From NCBI RefSeq assembly GCF_000003815.2, contig NC_049981.1:1364823-1425303 (forward strand): 60,481 nucleotides of DNA. Reading direction: 5' to 3'. Positions 1 to 9,757 of the stretch are shown here, piece after piece. Each line of letters starts with the position of its first letter. The first letter of the stretch is position 1. The DNA comes from Branchiostoma floridae. Lineage: Eukaryota; Chordata; Leptocardii; Amphioxiformes; Branchiostomatidae. The notes below the pieces were generated by a model. That model did no database searches. It was not told where the DNA came from and saw only the letters and a program-made list of their open reading frames with translations. Both the position numbers and the translations under genes were made by a program.

Positions 1-1207
1 CGGCACCGGGTAGGGGGATGACTTAATAGCGCGATTGTAGCCTAGAGTTTAAGTTCCGGCCTGGCAAGCTAGGTATGGTTGGAAAGGTCACTTAGCAAGG
101 AATCGAAAGGTGAAAACCGCAAAATGTTGGAATACGTCCTTCTCGAGATATTCCTGACGATACAGACCCTGTTTAGGCGCAACCGCTAGCCGTCTTTTCT
201 TAAACACCGCCTGTCACGGCACCGGGTAGGGGGATGACTTAATAGCGCCATTGTAGCCTAGAGTTTAAGTTCCGGCCTGGCAAGCTAGGTATGGTTGGAA
301 ACGTCACTTAGCTAGAAATCGAAAGGTGAAAACCGCAAAATGTTGGGATACGTCCTTTTTGAGATATTCCTGACGATACAGAACCTGTTTAGGCGCAACC
401 GCTAGCCGTCTTTTCTTAAACACCGCCTGTCACGGCACCGGGTAGGGGGATGACTTAATAGCGCGATTGTAGCCTAGAGTTTAAGTTCCGGCCTGGCAAG
501 CTAGGTATGGTTGGAAAGGTCACTTAGCAAGAAATCGAAAGGTGAAAACCGCAAAATGTTGGGATACGTCCTTCTCGAGATATTCCTGACGATACAGACC
601 CTGTTTAGGCGCAACCGCTAGCCGTCTTTTCTTAAACACCGCCTGTCACGGCACCGGGTAGGGGGATGACTTAATAGCGCGATTGTAGCCTAGAGTTTAA
701 GTTCCGGCCTGGCAAGCTAGGTATGGTTGGAAAGGTCACTTAGCAAGGAATCGAAAGGTGAAAACCGCAAAATGTTGGGATACGTCCTTCTCGAGATATT
801 ACTGACGATACAGACCCTGTTTAGGCCCAACCGCTAGCCGTCTTTTCTTAAACACCGCCTGTCACGGCACCGGGTAGGGGGATGACTTAATAGCGCGATT
901 GTAGCCTAGAGTTTAAGTTCCGGCCTGGCAAGCTAGGGATGGTTGGAAAGGTCACGTAGCAAGGAATCAAAAGGTGAAAACGGCAAAATGTTGGGACACG
1001 TCCTTCTCGAGATATTCCTGACGATACAGACCCTGTTTAGGCGCAACCGCTAGCCGTCTTTTCTTAAACACCGCCTGTCACAGCACCGGGTAGGGGGATG
1101 ACTTAATAGCGCGATTGTAGCCTAGAGTTTAAGTTCCGGCCTGGCAAGCTAGGTATGGTTAGAAAGGTCACTTAGCAAGGAATCGAAAGGTGAAAACTGC
1201 AAAATGT
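1..1207 (+). repeat. 216-bp tandem satellite, array 1
   Basis: About 5.6 head-to-tail copies of a 216-bp monomer; the word CGGCACCGGGTAGGGG starts at 1, 217, 433 and 649. Copies differ by a few substitutions. The array runs off the left edge of the window and is cut by the gap at 1208. It is in the same orientation as the array at 9.76-15.7 kb, and both probably belong to one interrupted array. No coding capacity. Centromeric or heterochromatic location is possible but not shown. Confidence 0.95.
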
Positions 1208-1307
1208 NNNNNNNNNNNNNNNNNNNNNNNNNNNNNNNNNNNNNNNNNNNNNNNNNNNNNNNNNNNNNNNNNNNNNNNNNNNNNNNNNNNNNNNNNNNNN
1301 NNNNNNN
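1208..1307. other. Assembly gap (100 N)
   Basis: Exactly 100 N, the convention for a gap of unknown length. It lies at the junction between satellite array 1 and the non-satellite island, so the left boundary of the island is not directly sequenced. Confidence 0.99.
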
Positions 1308-1452
1308 TTAACATGGAATCCTGGTATAGGATTCATGCTAGGTAGCAGTGTAAAGGAATCCTTTAGTCCTTCAAAGGATTCCTTTGACATGTTCCTAGCA
1401 TGAATCCGAATCTTACGGGATTCACGAACAGACTGACGGGAAGGTTTCACTT
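1308..1452 (+). repeat. Left member of an inverted repeat bounding the island
   Basis: About 145 bp nearly identical to the reverse complement of 9592-9745. It contains nested smaller palindromes built on the word GGATTCATGCTAGG. Both copies abut satellite sequence on their outer side and unique sequence on their inner side. They could be the termini of one ~8.4-kb element or two copies of a palindromic MITE. Confidence 0.8.
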
Positions 1453-1619
1453 CAATGCCACAAAATGGCGGCGCCCAATTTACATGGGGCGTCGCCGTCA
1501 AGAGGATCGAAAGTGAAATATTATACGGTCATCAATGGAAACTTCCGGAACAAGTTTTTGTTGGCAGTTACAACTTAGTTCTCATCATTGCATGAGGACC
1601 TGGATACGTCCATTACAGG
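1453..1619 (+). promoter_or_regulatory. Possible YY1-type promoter and untranslated exon
   Basis: The word AAAATGGCGGCGCC (1462-1475) resembles a YY1/initiator motif. A strong donor (CAG|GTAAGA) follows at 1619/1620. Two ATGs here open only 37 and 50 codons, so any exon would be mostly untranslated. No downstream plus-strand exon was found. The related word ATGCCGCAGAATGGCGCC near 43.43 kb suggests the motif may belong to a repeat. Weakly supported. Confidence 0.2.
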
Positions 1620-2167
1620 TAAGAACGGGAATCAAATCCCTGCTAATTTTTGGTTCAGGCGATCGAACGTAACGTTTCAATACCTTCCGATACTTTTAAT
1701 ATGGAGTTATTTTGAAGAGAACATTTGCTGATTTGTAAGTTGTTATGTGGTATTCGATGAACTAAGTATGGCTGAGATTTAATCATTAGGTCTGTGAGCC
1801 CCTGTGTCTGTCAAAGTCGTTCTTTACCCCTCGTGGAAATCGAAAACGTTTCATGTCAAGGGTTTCCGGAAAATGTAGACCAGGTCAAGACTAGCTACAA
1901 AGCAGGCGGGGTACTTCCTCGGCAGGGCACCAACTTTAAGGCCCCCGTCGTCACAACAATCAAGACTTGGCATTTAGTATCCCATTTAGTATCCTATAGC
2001 TACAAGCCATTTCCCAGAACAACAAAGTAGAGAGGATGACTAATGAATAACATTATATATATTATAATTCCATTCCATCATACCACAGCAGCCATGGGCT
2101 CCACATTATGATATGCACTGATTTAGCTGTGGTGACTCTTGAAGGGCATATTTTGCTTGTATATTAT

Positions 2168-2645
2168 ATACAGTGGAAGCCATGTAATGGACTGATCCTG
2201 ATCCAGCGATGGCCAGTCCTGTCTGTCAAACGCTGNNNNNNNNNNNNNNNNNNNNNNNNNNNNNNNNNNNNNNNNNNNNNNNNNNNNNNNNNNNNNNNNN
2301 NNNNNNNNNNNNNNNNNNNNNNNNNNNNNNNNNNNTCGATCGAACAGGAGGCGGGGCTTTAGGATTGGTCCATTGCATAGCGGATTACTGCACAATTCTG
2401 TTAATTGCACGGAAATTCCAACTGTCAAACCGGTGCATTGTTGCGCAACCCAGATACAACTGTATTTGCACGAAATACTCAACTATGCAACCTTTGTTTA
2501 CCCAAATCAGACGGCCATATTGTTAGTCGCATCCCAAACCGGCGCTTAACTTTTCATTGTTGCACAACCCGGATAATTGCACGAAATAAGCAGGCAAATG
2601 GGGTGGGCAATTACTTGTACTAGTACACGGCCTCTATTATATAGT
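2168..2645 (+). mobile_element. Tc1/mariner (pogo)-like nonautonomous element, interrupted by a gap
   Basis: Starts TA-CAGTGGAAGCC and ends near GGCCTCTATTATA, resembling the 174-bp element at 54305-54478 (TA-CAGTAGAAGCC ... GGCTTCTACTG-TA). Both have repeated ATTAATTGCAC-like blocks inside. The centre (2236-2335) is a 100-N gap, so length and integrity are unknown. No transposase reading frame is visible. Confidence 0.5.
2236..2335. other. Assembly gap (100 N)
   Basis: Exactly 100 N inside the pogo-like element. Confidence 0.99.
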
Positions 2646-4499
2646 ACTAGTAGCGCTCACAGTATACTATGCTCAAATACTGGATACTTAAAAAGACAAA
2701 TGGCCTGTAAGCCTGACTGGAGCTGACATTTCCCGTTGGCGTTGGCTCTGCGCTGATCCGTTTTAGCTCCAGTTCCTGGGTGTCACTGCACTATTCTATC
2801 ACCATTGGATAAAAATGCAAGTGAATACTAGTTTCTCAATATGAACACTATCTATGTGCAAGTTAACATACCTGTCCCTAAATGCAACAAAACACTCACG
2901 TCTGGTAAAGTACCAGTCTTCAGAAACACACAGGTAAACCCACCAGTTCCTAAATACTAAAACAAAATATATTGGAGGTGAAGGTACCTATAGGCCAGGT
3001 GCAAATAACAGGATGTGCATTTTTCTAATCAATGCCTTATTTGCATAATTGATACAGACACGTCATAATTCTTTTGTGGTCAATGGCATATCGGACTTCA
3101 TATGTGGTGATATAGGTTGCTTGAGGACAGGTGAATACAATGTAAGATATGTTGAGACTCAAGTACTAGTATATGCAACAAGTATATGCAACAAGGGAAT
3201 GCAAGAGACCCAACCCTTCCAGCCCAAAACAAGTCCAACTATATTATTACAATATCATTACGTTGATATAAATACAAATAATGGTTAGAGATCTATCAAA
3301 CTTGTGTACTTATACCATTCTAGCACTGCAGTTTGTGATTTGTACCAAGGCCTAGAAAAAAAGTGTTTCCTGTTTCATTCCTGAAAAAATTAGGGTCGGT
3401 AGGTAGGGATTATCTTTTTTTTTTGCAATTTTTCAGGCTGGCCAAAACTCTAGTGACACTAATTACAATACAGTTTTTCCAGGATAGGTAGGGAAGAGCA
3501 TTACTGATACTTAACAAGTAGCCAAATTGGCATAGTATGGTAACCACATCTGCTTTTCATATATCATAAGGTGAAGTTCCTGCTGGTTGCTGTTGGAAAA
3601 GTTGTAATTCAATACTTACAAAGCTATTTAATCTGTTCAATTAAGACATGGCATGCAATCTGATTTTGTGGATGTGATCAATAACTCTTCCATGAAATCT
3701 TTCTACATGTACTATTTCCTTGTATTCACAGGTGCCAGGATTTATGCAACCTGTCATCACTGATTGACTGAGTGATGAACAAAAGATGTTCTCATCCAGG
3801 CAGACAAGTTTACAACAGCTTACCTGCATATCATTGTAGAATTTGAGAGATAATGTAAAGGCAAGCTAGTAGACAACTATGGACAAGTGAAACTTTATAC
3901 ATTTGAAATCCTTCATATTACTCTTTATTTTCATATTCATAGCCATGCCATTATTTATAATAAGAATATCAATATAGTAGTACTAGTATGCTATGTATTG
4001 TGTGACTGTGAAATACTAACTGTTAATGCAACAAATATTATAGGCATATGTCCTTCATCTTATAACATTGTTTCCAGATGTAACAGGTTATTGTCACTGC
4101 AAAGTATTATATCAATGCGCAGATTGTCATTGAGGTACAGGAATCTAAGTGTAAATGAATAAGTCGCATCTAATGACGGCATCGAAATTCATGTTGCAAA
4201 CACATTGAACAAAATAAACACCATTGCTTTTCTCAGAATATGACATGTCTGTTTATCTATCTCTAAATCATCATATTTTGCTGTTTGCTAATATTTTTGA
4301 CATTTTATTCAACACTCAGATACTTTAACTTTAACTTAACTCATCACCTAGACATTGTGTTTTGACTAGCCAGGATAGTACTAATATTGTAAGAAATCTG
4401 AAAATGAGGTGTTATGTTGTAGGTAGTAGATGCACATATAGGCTAATATAGCCCTCTCAACTGCCTCTCATGCATACTACTTCAGCCATCTCATTTTTC
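2646..4499. other. Non-coding sequence, no gene recognised
   Basis: AT-rich unique-looking sequence with only short random reading frames. It contains several copies of the palindromic octamer TACTAGTA (e.g. near 3167 and 3979), treated as a finding. No RNA gene or clear transposon end was recognised. It may be downstream or intronic sequence of the minus-strand gene proposed at 4.5-9.6 kb. Confidence 0.4.
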
Positions 4500-4682
4500 C
4501 TAGGACATCAGTTCAGTAAGAGGGATGTCATCTTCTGAATCAAACTGATTTTGGGGCACCTTCTTCTTTCCCTTTTTCTTCCCTTTTCGGAGTTTTCCTT
4601 TGTCCTTCCAAGAAGGGATCTCTATATAGCCTTCTTTGTCCTTCCTGCTGCTTTTCCCCTTCCTACCTCCCCACAGGACTGT
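4500..4682 (-). CDS. Candidate terminal exon of an unidentified minus-strand gene
   Basis: Read on the minus strand after a plausible acceptor (CTTCTAATAG), 60 codons are open to a TAG stop. The residues are strongly lysine-rich in the middle (KGKKKGKKKVPQNQ) and end in an acidic stretch and a short hydrophobic tail (DSEDDIPLTELMS). This basic-then-acidic C-terminus looks like a nuclear or nucleolar protein rather than chance. The first codon is phase 0. Upstream exons would lie at higher coordinates (candidates at 6685-6810 and 7347-7466), but joining them in frame needs exons I did not resolve. Family not recognised. Confidence 0.45.
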   Translation of the reverse strand, partial: TVLWGGRKGKSSRKDKEGYIEIPSWKDKGKLRKGKKKGKKKVPQNQFDSEDDIPLTELMS

Positions 4683-6684
4683 CTATTAGAAGTGACTCCA
4701 TCCGTCTCCTGGGCAGCCTGTTGCAGACCTTCTGAAACTCCTAACAGGAGCTGTACAACTGTTGAGAGAGAAAATCATGATTTAATCCATATTGACCACT
4801 GCAATTTTTATTACCAAGGACTTGTTATTACATTTTATTTTCCTACTTCTCAACTGGGTTCTGGTCTTGCTCTGATATGGAAAAGTTGGCATTTCCAATA
4901 TAACATGCTGATAACGAGGAACAACAGACCCTACGTATCTGTACACAAAACTGTATCACTATCAGAGAAGATGTGGTAGTGGTACACCTTGAATCCCTAG
5001 TTCAAAATTTGTATTTTAAATATTCATAAATATTCGTACAGTGAGCAAGGAGATTATGTAGTGCTGTGGTGTGCCTAAATCAATTATGCAGTCCGTATAC
5101 ACTAAAACTACAAAATGCTGTCATATATTTTTAGATAGAAATGTAATAATACAACCTGATGGAAGAAATGCATGAAGTGTTAATCCTGCTGATTCAACCT
5201 CTTGGCTAAAGTGACTAAAAATGTGTTCATATATTGCTATTGGCACTAGTGGTCCCTATCATTGCTGATTTTTACAACTAAATGTAAGTACATTTTCTCA
5301 TAAATGATGTTACAGTATTAAACACTCCATTACCATTTCAGACAACCATTAACACACTGTACATGTATAGGATTAAGTCTTTTAACAGTAGGGAAGCTAG
5401 GGTGGATGCTGTGGCACATAATGTGTTCTGTACAAAGCCATCATGTAGCTCAGATCAAGGATACACACTTTTGACCACTAGGTCATCCTGATTGTATAGA
5501 AGTGCCTTTAGGTCTGTTAGACCTAAATTACAGGGTGTTTTTTTTTTTAGCTTATATCCCTCAGGAACCTATGATTGCATGTGTACAGTGTATACATGTT
5601 GAATTTGAAAAGCAACCATTTTTCTCTTCAAATACTCCAGTGTTTGAAAATCTGTTTATTGTTAATCAACACAACCCAAGCTCACTATTACCACAACCCA
5701 AGCTGTCTGGCATGGCAGGTAAATGTGTGACAAGCTGTGAAATTTCCATTGTTCTCCTAGGGTAGTCTGGTACCCTGCTGTAGGAGCTAAGTCAACAACT
5801 TGATTGGCCATATTGTTCCTCTGTCCAAGAGATTGAACATTTCATCCTGGGAATGAATGGCAGTCCAATTTCCACCATCCTGTCAGGCTGCCCATGTGAA
5901 TGTTTTACATATGCCATTTTCGGAGACATATTGAAGAAATCTCTGAATACTAGTATCAGAGTGCTGTTTACTGAGAACATACAAATGAAACACACAAATT
6001 CAAATGTAATCCAATCTAGCTGGTTACTGCTTACAACTGGATAAAAATGGAGATTTACCATCCAGTTGTGGAGATTGAACTGTATTTGAATATTGTATAC
6101 CTTGATGTCTAACCTTCCTAAACATAGACACAAAAATATTTTTGGGGGGTGAGTATCGTAAGTAAGTATGGATGACTTGGGAAGTTGAAAAAACCTATTT
6201 TATTAATAAATCAGCACAACTTAAACTCCAGCAACAGATGTTACTTTCTATGATCAGTTACAAATTTCATGGTGACTCCAGCAAAATAAAGCTTGACAAA
6301 ATGAATACTATATCAAGATCTGTCTCCATTTCTACTAGTACTGTATATGATCCTTTCTGTCCCTAAATGCTTTATGTCCTATCCTCTTGCTCTTCTAGTA
6401 CTTTTACACATGACATTGTAAAGGTACTTTTCTCTTATTGGACTGCACTGTTTTGATTTTGATGTAAAGCAGTTTTCAGATTCCTGAGTTATGTTCATAC
6501 AAATTACATCTATTTCTTTCTTTTTTTATCATTAATGTTCTGGAGTCAACAAAAGTCCTCTCTCTATAAGATTCTCAGTATCCTACATGTACCTCATGAA
6601 GAGAAAGGTTGTTCCTCCATCGCAGTGCAGTGCAGAAACTGTCCACACAGACATGGCATGCTAGGCTGAAAGAAACCAGACATT
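4683..6684. other. Probable intronic sequence of the unidentified minus-strand gene
   Basis: Mostly AT-rich non-coding sequence. On the minus strand near 5775-5890 a short open stretch after an AG (DGGNWTAIHSQDEMFNLLDRG) reads like coding sequence, but I could not fix its donor. No repeats with clear ends were seen. Confidence 0.3.
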
Positions 6685-6810
6685 CTAGAAGAGATACGAA
6701 AAATGCTGTTTCAGGTCTGTCTGTTCTTGCTGGCCACAGTCCAAGTCAGAGATGAGTGAATGGTTCCGGTTCACAGTGATAGAAGAGCACAGCCACAACA
6801 TGTGGTCGTC
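6685..6810 (-). CDS. Candidate exon of an unidentified minus-strand gene
   Basis: On the minus strand, acceptor TTATTTGGCAG is followed by 41 open codons (beginning DDHMLWLCSSITVNRN) ending at TAG. Phase 0 at the acceptor matches the phase-0 donor of the candidate exon at 7347-7466, giving a continuous cysteine- and histidine-containing segment. Either this is a terminal exon or a weak donor inside it was missed. Family not recognised. Confidence 0.35.
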   Translation of the reverse strand, partial: DDHMLWLCSSITVNRNHSLISDLDCGQQEQTDLKQHFSYLF

Positions 6811-7346
6811 CTGCCAAATAATAGAAATATCACTTCAATAACAAAAAGAATAAGGAAAGATTTATCAATTAACACTTCGCTTTGAATCATGGTGGCTACT
6901 AGTATACTAGAAGTGTTATTTTCAATACCATAATTGACATAATGTCTCTATTATACTGAGGTACATTTCATTTACATGTATGAACTTCTTCATACCACCA
7001 CCATACCATCTAGCAAAAGACAACCAATGTGAACCTGCTGCACAGAACCATTTGGAAGCACAGTGGGAAAACTGGCTGACTGCTTCTGCCTACCCCAGCA
7101 TCTTATCTTAATTTGTTTTCTCCAATTTCATTTTCTTGACAAATGAATAAAGAAATACAAATTACAAGCAGGATACAGAGATGAACAGACAACACTGATA
7201 ACACATGTCAATGAAGTTTGAAGGAAATATGATATGCCAAATGAAGTTACTGGATATGATTTTGGAAATGGTCAGACCTGTTTAGATAGCATCCATGAGC
7301 AATATCTTTTGTCACTGTCAGTTACAGTGAAGAGATCATTACACAC

Positions 7347-7466
7347 CTGCATCATCATACACTTTAAGGGCTCTGGGTGATGATCCAGTTGTACATCTAT
7401 TAATAAGTCGTCACAGCACCACAGACAGGCTTTAGGATCCATGTGGGTTGGAAACGTACTTGTATT
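7347..7466 (-). CDS. Candidate internal exon of an unidentified minus-strand gene
   Basis: A 120-bp segment on the minus strand bounded by acceptor CTTTTCAG and donor CAG|GTGTGT, open for exactly 40 codons. It carries a cysteine cluster (PKACLWCCDDLL) and HHPEPLKCMMMQ. It joins in frame to the candidate exon at 6685-6810. The paired cysteines suggest a small metal-binding fold, but no known family was recognised. Exon call rests on splice signals plus openness only. Confidence 0.4.
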
Positions 7467-8239
7467 CTGAAAAGATAGAAAAAAGGAATGAAACTATGAT
7501 GACATCTTGGGGACAGCACAGAAAAATTCACATAACTATTACAATATCAATTTACATTAGAATTTCCTTTGGGTAATTAAAATCTTCTTTGCCCATATCA
7601 ACCAAGGATTCTCAAGACCTCAATGAAAGAATTGGTGTGAGGGAGAATGTGATATACAGTCATGAGAAGGGCTGCATACCTTTACCATAACATCAGGTAC
7701 AGGAATAATAATTTAGGACCGGTCCAGCTCTAGACCTGTTCGGAACCTGAACAAAACCTCCCTCCCGCTTGAAAGATCTGTTGCATGTTAGATACACTGT
7801 CCCTGGGTATCACTTTGGTCACATTTGATTTGGTGTCACTTCAAGTTCAAAGTTGGCTCTGAAATCAAGCTTCAGGGCAGCATTTGCCTTTTTTTCCAGT
7901 GCTAAATTTTCATCTTTGTGGTAGGATTTACACATTTTCATGCTTGTGTCACAAAATCAATTTTTACCTACAGTACCAGTATTTATGAGAAGTGGCAGTA
8001 GTACCTGATAGTACTAATCTCCTCCTACTATCACTGGCGGTTTACTAGCGCCATTGGAGACACTGCGTATACGTAGGAGGATAAAGTATTGTAGTACAGT
8101 ACTGTAGTAATTGTAGAAGTAGTTACTCTACTATTCCAGCACTTAATTACAGTGCTGCAGGAGTCCCTGATGACACAGAAATGGGCAGCAGTCTTGACAA
8201 TGAAGCATGGTATATTTACATGTACATTAGCAGTACAAC

Positions 8240-8561
8240 CTAGTGTTGCGTACCTAAAACCCGGACCTGGAATTGGACCTAAAAATATTTAGGTCCAAGT
8301 CCAAAAAAAACCTAAATGTCAGCCAAGTCCGGACTTGCGAAAAGCTATCTGTCAGTTATATTCCCTTTTTTGTTCTAAACCATCTAAAACCTTCAATAGA
8401 CAGTGAAATTTGCACTGGAAAAAGACAAAAAACATTTTGTGTTTACACTGGCTGTATATAATTTGCATGCATTATTCACATTGCATAATGACTTAAAGTC
8501 TGGACCTGAACCTGAACTGCTGGACCTGAACTTGAATATGAGTTTAGGTACGCACCACTAG
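8240..8561 (+). mobile_element. hAT-like nonautonomous element
   Basis: Terminal inverted repeats CTAGTGTTGCGTACCTAAA (left) and the complement of CTAGTGGTGCGTACCTAAA (right). If the ends are TAGTG/CACTA, the flanking octamers GTACAACC and GCACAAAC match at 6 of 8 positions, as in an aged hAT target duplication. The interior repeats 'GGACCTGAACCTG'-like words seen also near 7.7, 27.0, 35.4 and 48.1 kb. No transposase. Confidence 0.6.
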
Positions 8562-9057
8562 CACAAACCCTAGAAGCCAATGACCTGTGACAAATTTTAT
8601 GATCAATAATTGCATGTATGAGAAAACTCAACCTAACATACCGTCCATACTTCTGGGAGGTTGAGCGAATTCTCATGGTGGAGTTCCAAGCAGCTCAAAC
8701 AGAATGTCTCGGCACCTATGGATGTCCATGGGCTGGTCCTGCTTACAAATCATGCAGAAGAAGGATGTTGGAGCACTGCAGACAGCTCTGTACCAGTTGC
8801 GAGAAGTTTGTCGTGAATGTCCCTCCGCCCAGTCACTTCGAGTTGTTTGTGCGCAGCATATGTTCTGTGGGAACGTGTTTGGTCATGAGAACTGTTCTCT
8901 GGTGGTAGCAGCGAAGGTGGAGGATGATCCAGAGGGTTGTCATAAGTTGACTCATCCGTAGGCTCTAATGTGCCATTGCTAGGTGTAGTAAACTCGTCAA
9001 CTTTTTGCCACTCGATATGTTGGTGAACTTATTCTTTAATTTGACCTTAATGGCATG
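8562..9057 (-). CDS. Candidate 5' coding region of the unidentified minus-strand gene
   Basis: After a minus-strand acceptor (CAAATTTTAG, exon from 9057) two overlapping stretches look protein-coding. One has proline/serine-rich sequence (YDNPLDHPPPSLLPPENSS) continuing to LLATGTELSAVLQ. The other contains a CxxC cluster (FFCMICKQDQPMDIHRC). They are in different frames, so an unrecognised intron or a frameshift is needed. The plus strand also has a 96-codon frame here, which I consider a shadow. No family recognised. Confidence 0.25.
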
Positions 9058-9427
9058 CTAAAATTTGGGAAAGTATACGAAAAAAAGCAAATGAGGATAC
9101 CAGCAAAACAGCAGTTGAAAATTAAAGGGCACAAGAGAAGAAAATACGTGTTTTTTTCAGTAGAGACTTCAAAAGCAACAGTTCACAGGCATTGACATAT
9201 ACATGTTGCACATCGGCCGTTGTTAAGAATAATTGCCTTAACTTTGATGAATTCCAGGACCAAAAATTAGTTATATTCGAAACAAAGATACAAAAATATC
9301 TAACAGGACCGTTACCATGTAAAAAAATATACGAAGGTTGCCCCCCTCCCCATGTAGGAGACACATCTCACAATAATTTGCACGTATGCAGAAGTACTTG
9401 TATTTGCCAAAACATAACATAGCATAC

Positions 9428-9580
9428 CTTCAGACAATTCCAGAGCAAGATAGCCAGTCAAAATCAATCTGTATTAAAGTTCGATGTGAAAAAGTTAAAC
9501 CATAACAAACGCAGACGATCGCCTGCAGACGAATTTTGACCGAACCGCGGGCCTCGCTTTGGGCAGCTTCCCAGCATGCC
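9428..9580 (-). promoter_or_regulatory. Putative promoter and untranslated first exon of the minus-strand gene
   Basis: TTCCCAGCATGCC (9568-9580) matches the core of the ZNF143/Staf promoter motif as I know it. It lies in a locally GC-rich stretch inside the right inverted repeat flank. Downstream on the minus strand a good donor (GAAG|GTATGC, exon ending at 9428) follows only a two-codon reading frame, fitting a 5' untranslated exon. The next acceptor would be at 9058. Confidence 0.3.
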
Positions 9581-9591
9581 TATCAGGAGCT

Positions 9592-9757
9592 TGAAACCTT
9601 CCCGTCAGTCTGTTCGTGAATCCCGTAAGATTCGGATTAATGCTTAGGAACATGTCAAAGGAATCCTTTGAAGGACTAAAGGATAACTTTACACTGCTAC
9701 CTAGCATGAATCCTATACCAGGATTCCATGCTAAGTAACATGAATCCTGTATGTATC
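9592..9757 (-). repeat. Right member of the inverted repeat bounding the island
   Basis: Reverse complement of 1308-1452 with a handful of substitutions; similarity stops abruptly after the shared GACGGGAAGGTTTCA. On its outer side satellite resumes at GTGAAAATGTTGGG, almost the same point of the satellite monomer at which array 1 stops (GTGAAAACTGCAAAATGT). This is what a single insertion into the array would leave. Confidence 0.8.

Noticed and set aside
1465-1578. Short protein starting MAAPNLHGASPSRGSK
   Set aside because: Stops after 37 codons before the nearest good donor; at most an upstream frame in an untranslated exon.
8618-8961. Cys-rich 96-residue plus-strand protein
   Set aside because: No splice or family support; both strands are open here and the minus strand has the better context.
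1308-9757. RAG-like (ProtoRAG) transposon known from lancelets
   Set aside because: No RAG1-like catalytic frame or RAG2-like repeats are present, and the termini do not show CACAGTG-type signals.
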